The position numbers and the translations under genes are program-made. From NCBI GenBank assembly GCA_013695505.1, contig JACDAH010000372.1:1-5392 (forward strand): a stretch of 5,392 bases of DNA, read 5' to 3'. The notes beneath the pieces were generated by a model. That model ran no database searches. It saw only the letters and a program-made list of their open reading frames with translations, and was not told the origin of the DNA. Below are positions 5,356 through 5,392 of this stretch, one piece after another. How positions within the stretch are numbered: the stretch's first letter is position 1; every line of letters begins with the position of its first letter. The stretch is from Chloroflexota bacterium. Its GTDB lineage: Bacteria > Chloroflexota > Limnocylindria > Limnocylindrales > CSP1-4.

Positions 5356-5392
5356 TACAACACGGTGCGATAACGACGCGGCGCGGTTATGC

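Overview
The window is GC-rich bacterial DNA with weak or absent Shine-Dalgarno sequences ahead of several genes and a strong bias toward GATC-containing words. The protein types are a two-component pair, a DM13 protein with a Ser/Pro/Gly-rich linker, a small DoxX-like membrane protein, a PAS-GGDEF protein and a Fur-family regulator. They fit a high-GC environmental bacterium such as a Chloroflexota or Actinomycetota member. This placement is an inference from composition and protein style, because there is no rRNA or other marker gene here.

Layout. Positions 113-2741 (+) hold what looks like one transcription unit: an OmpR-type response regulator, a membrane histidine kinase overlapping it by 4 bases (GTGA), and, after 68 bases, a membrane-anchored DM13-domain protein. 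A 207-base gap follows. Then comes a 125-residue DoxX-like membrane protein at 2949-3326 (+), possibly transcribed from its own promoter. A 305-base gap with small hairpins leads to a cytoplasmic PAS-GGDEF diguanylate cyclase at 3632-4573 (+), which has a good ribosome binding site. It converges on a Fur-family metalloregulator on the minus strand at 4716-5231. Two GC-rich stem-loops lie between these convergent stops.

The most interesting regulatory structure is upstream of the Fur-family gene. A TATACT -10 box sits seven bases before the ATG, implying a leaderless mRNA. Three alternating TTGCGA/TCGCAA half-sites at 5260-5282 cover the -35 position, as expected for an autoregulatory operator. 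The last 110 bases carry a second cluster of overlapping short inverted repeats and may be the start of a divergent regulatory region.

Working together: the kinase and regulator probably sense a membrane or envelope signal. The DM13 protein would act outside the membrane, possibly in electron transfer, and the DoxX-like protein belongs to a family often tied to membrane redox processes. The diguanylate cyclase and Fur-type regulator add second-messenger and metal or peroxide control. The window mostly holds recognisable signalling genes. I see no mobile element, CRISPR array, tRNA or rRNA, and no clear evidence of a wholly new system. The linkage of two-component genes with DM13 and DoxX genes and the triple-half-site operator are the points most worth following up.
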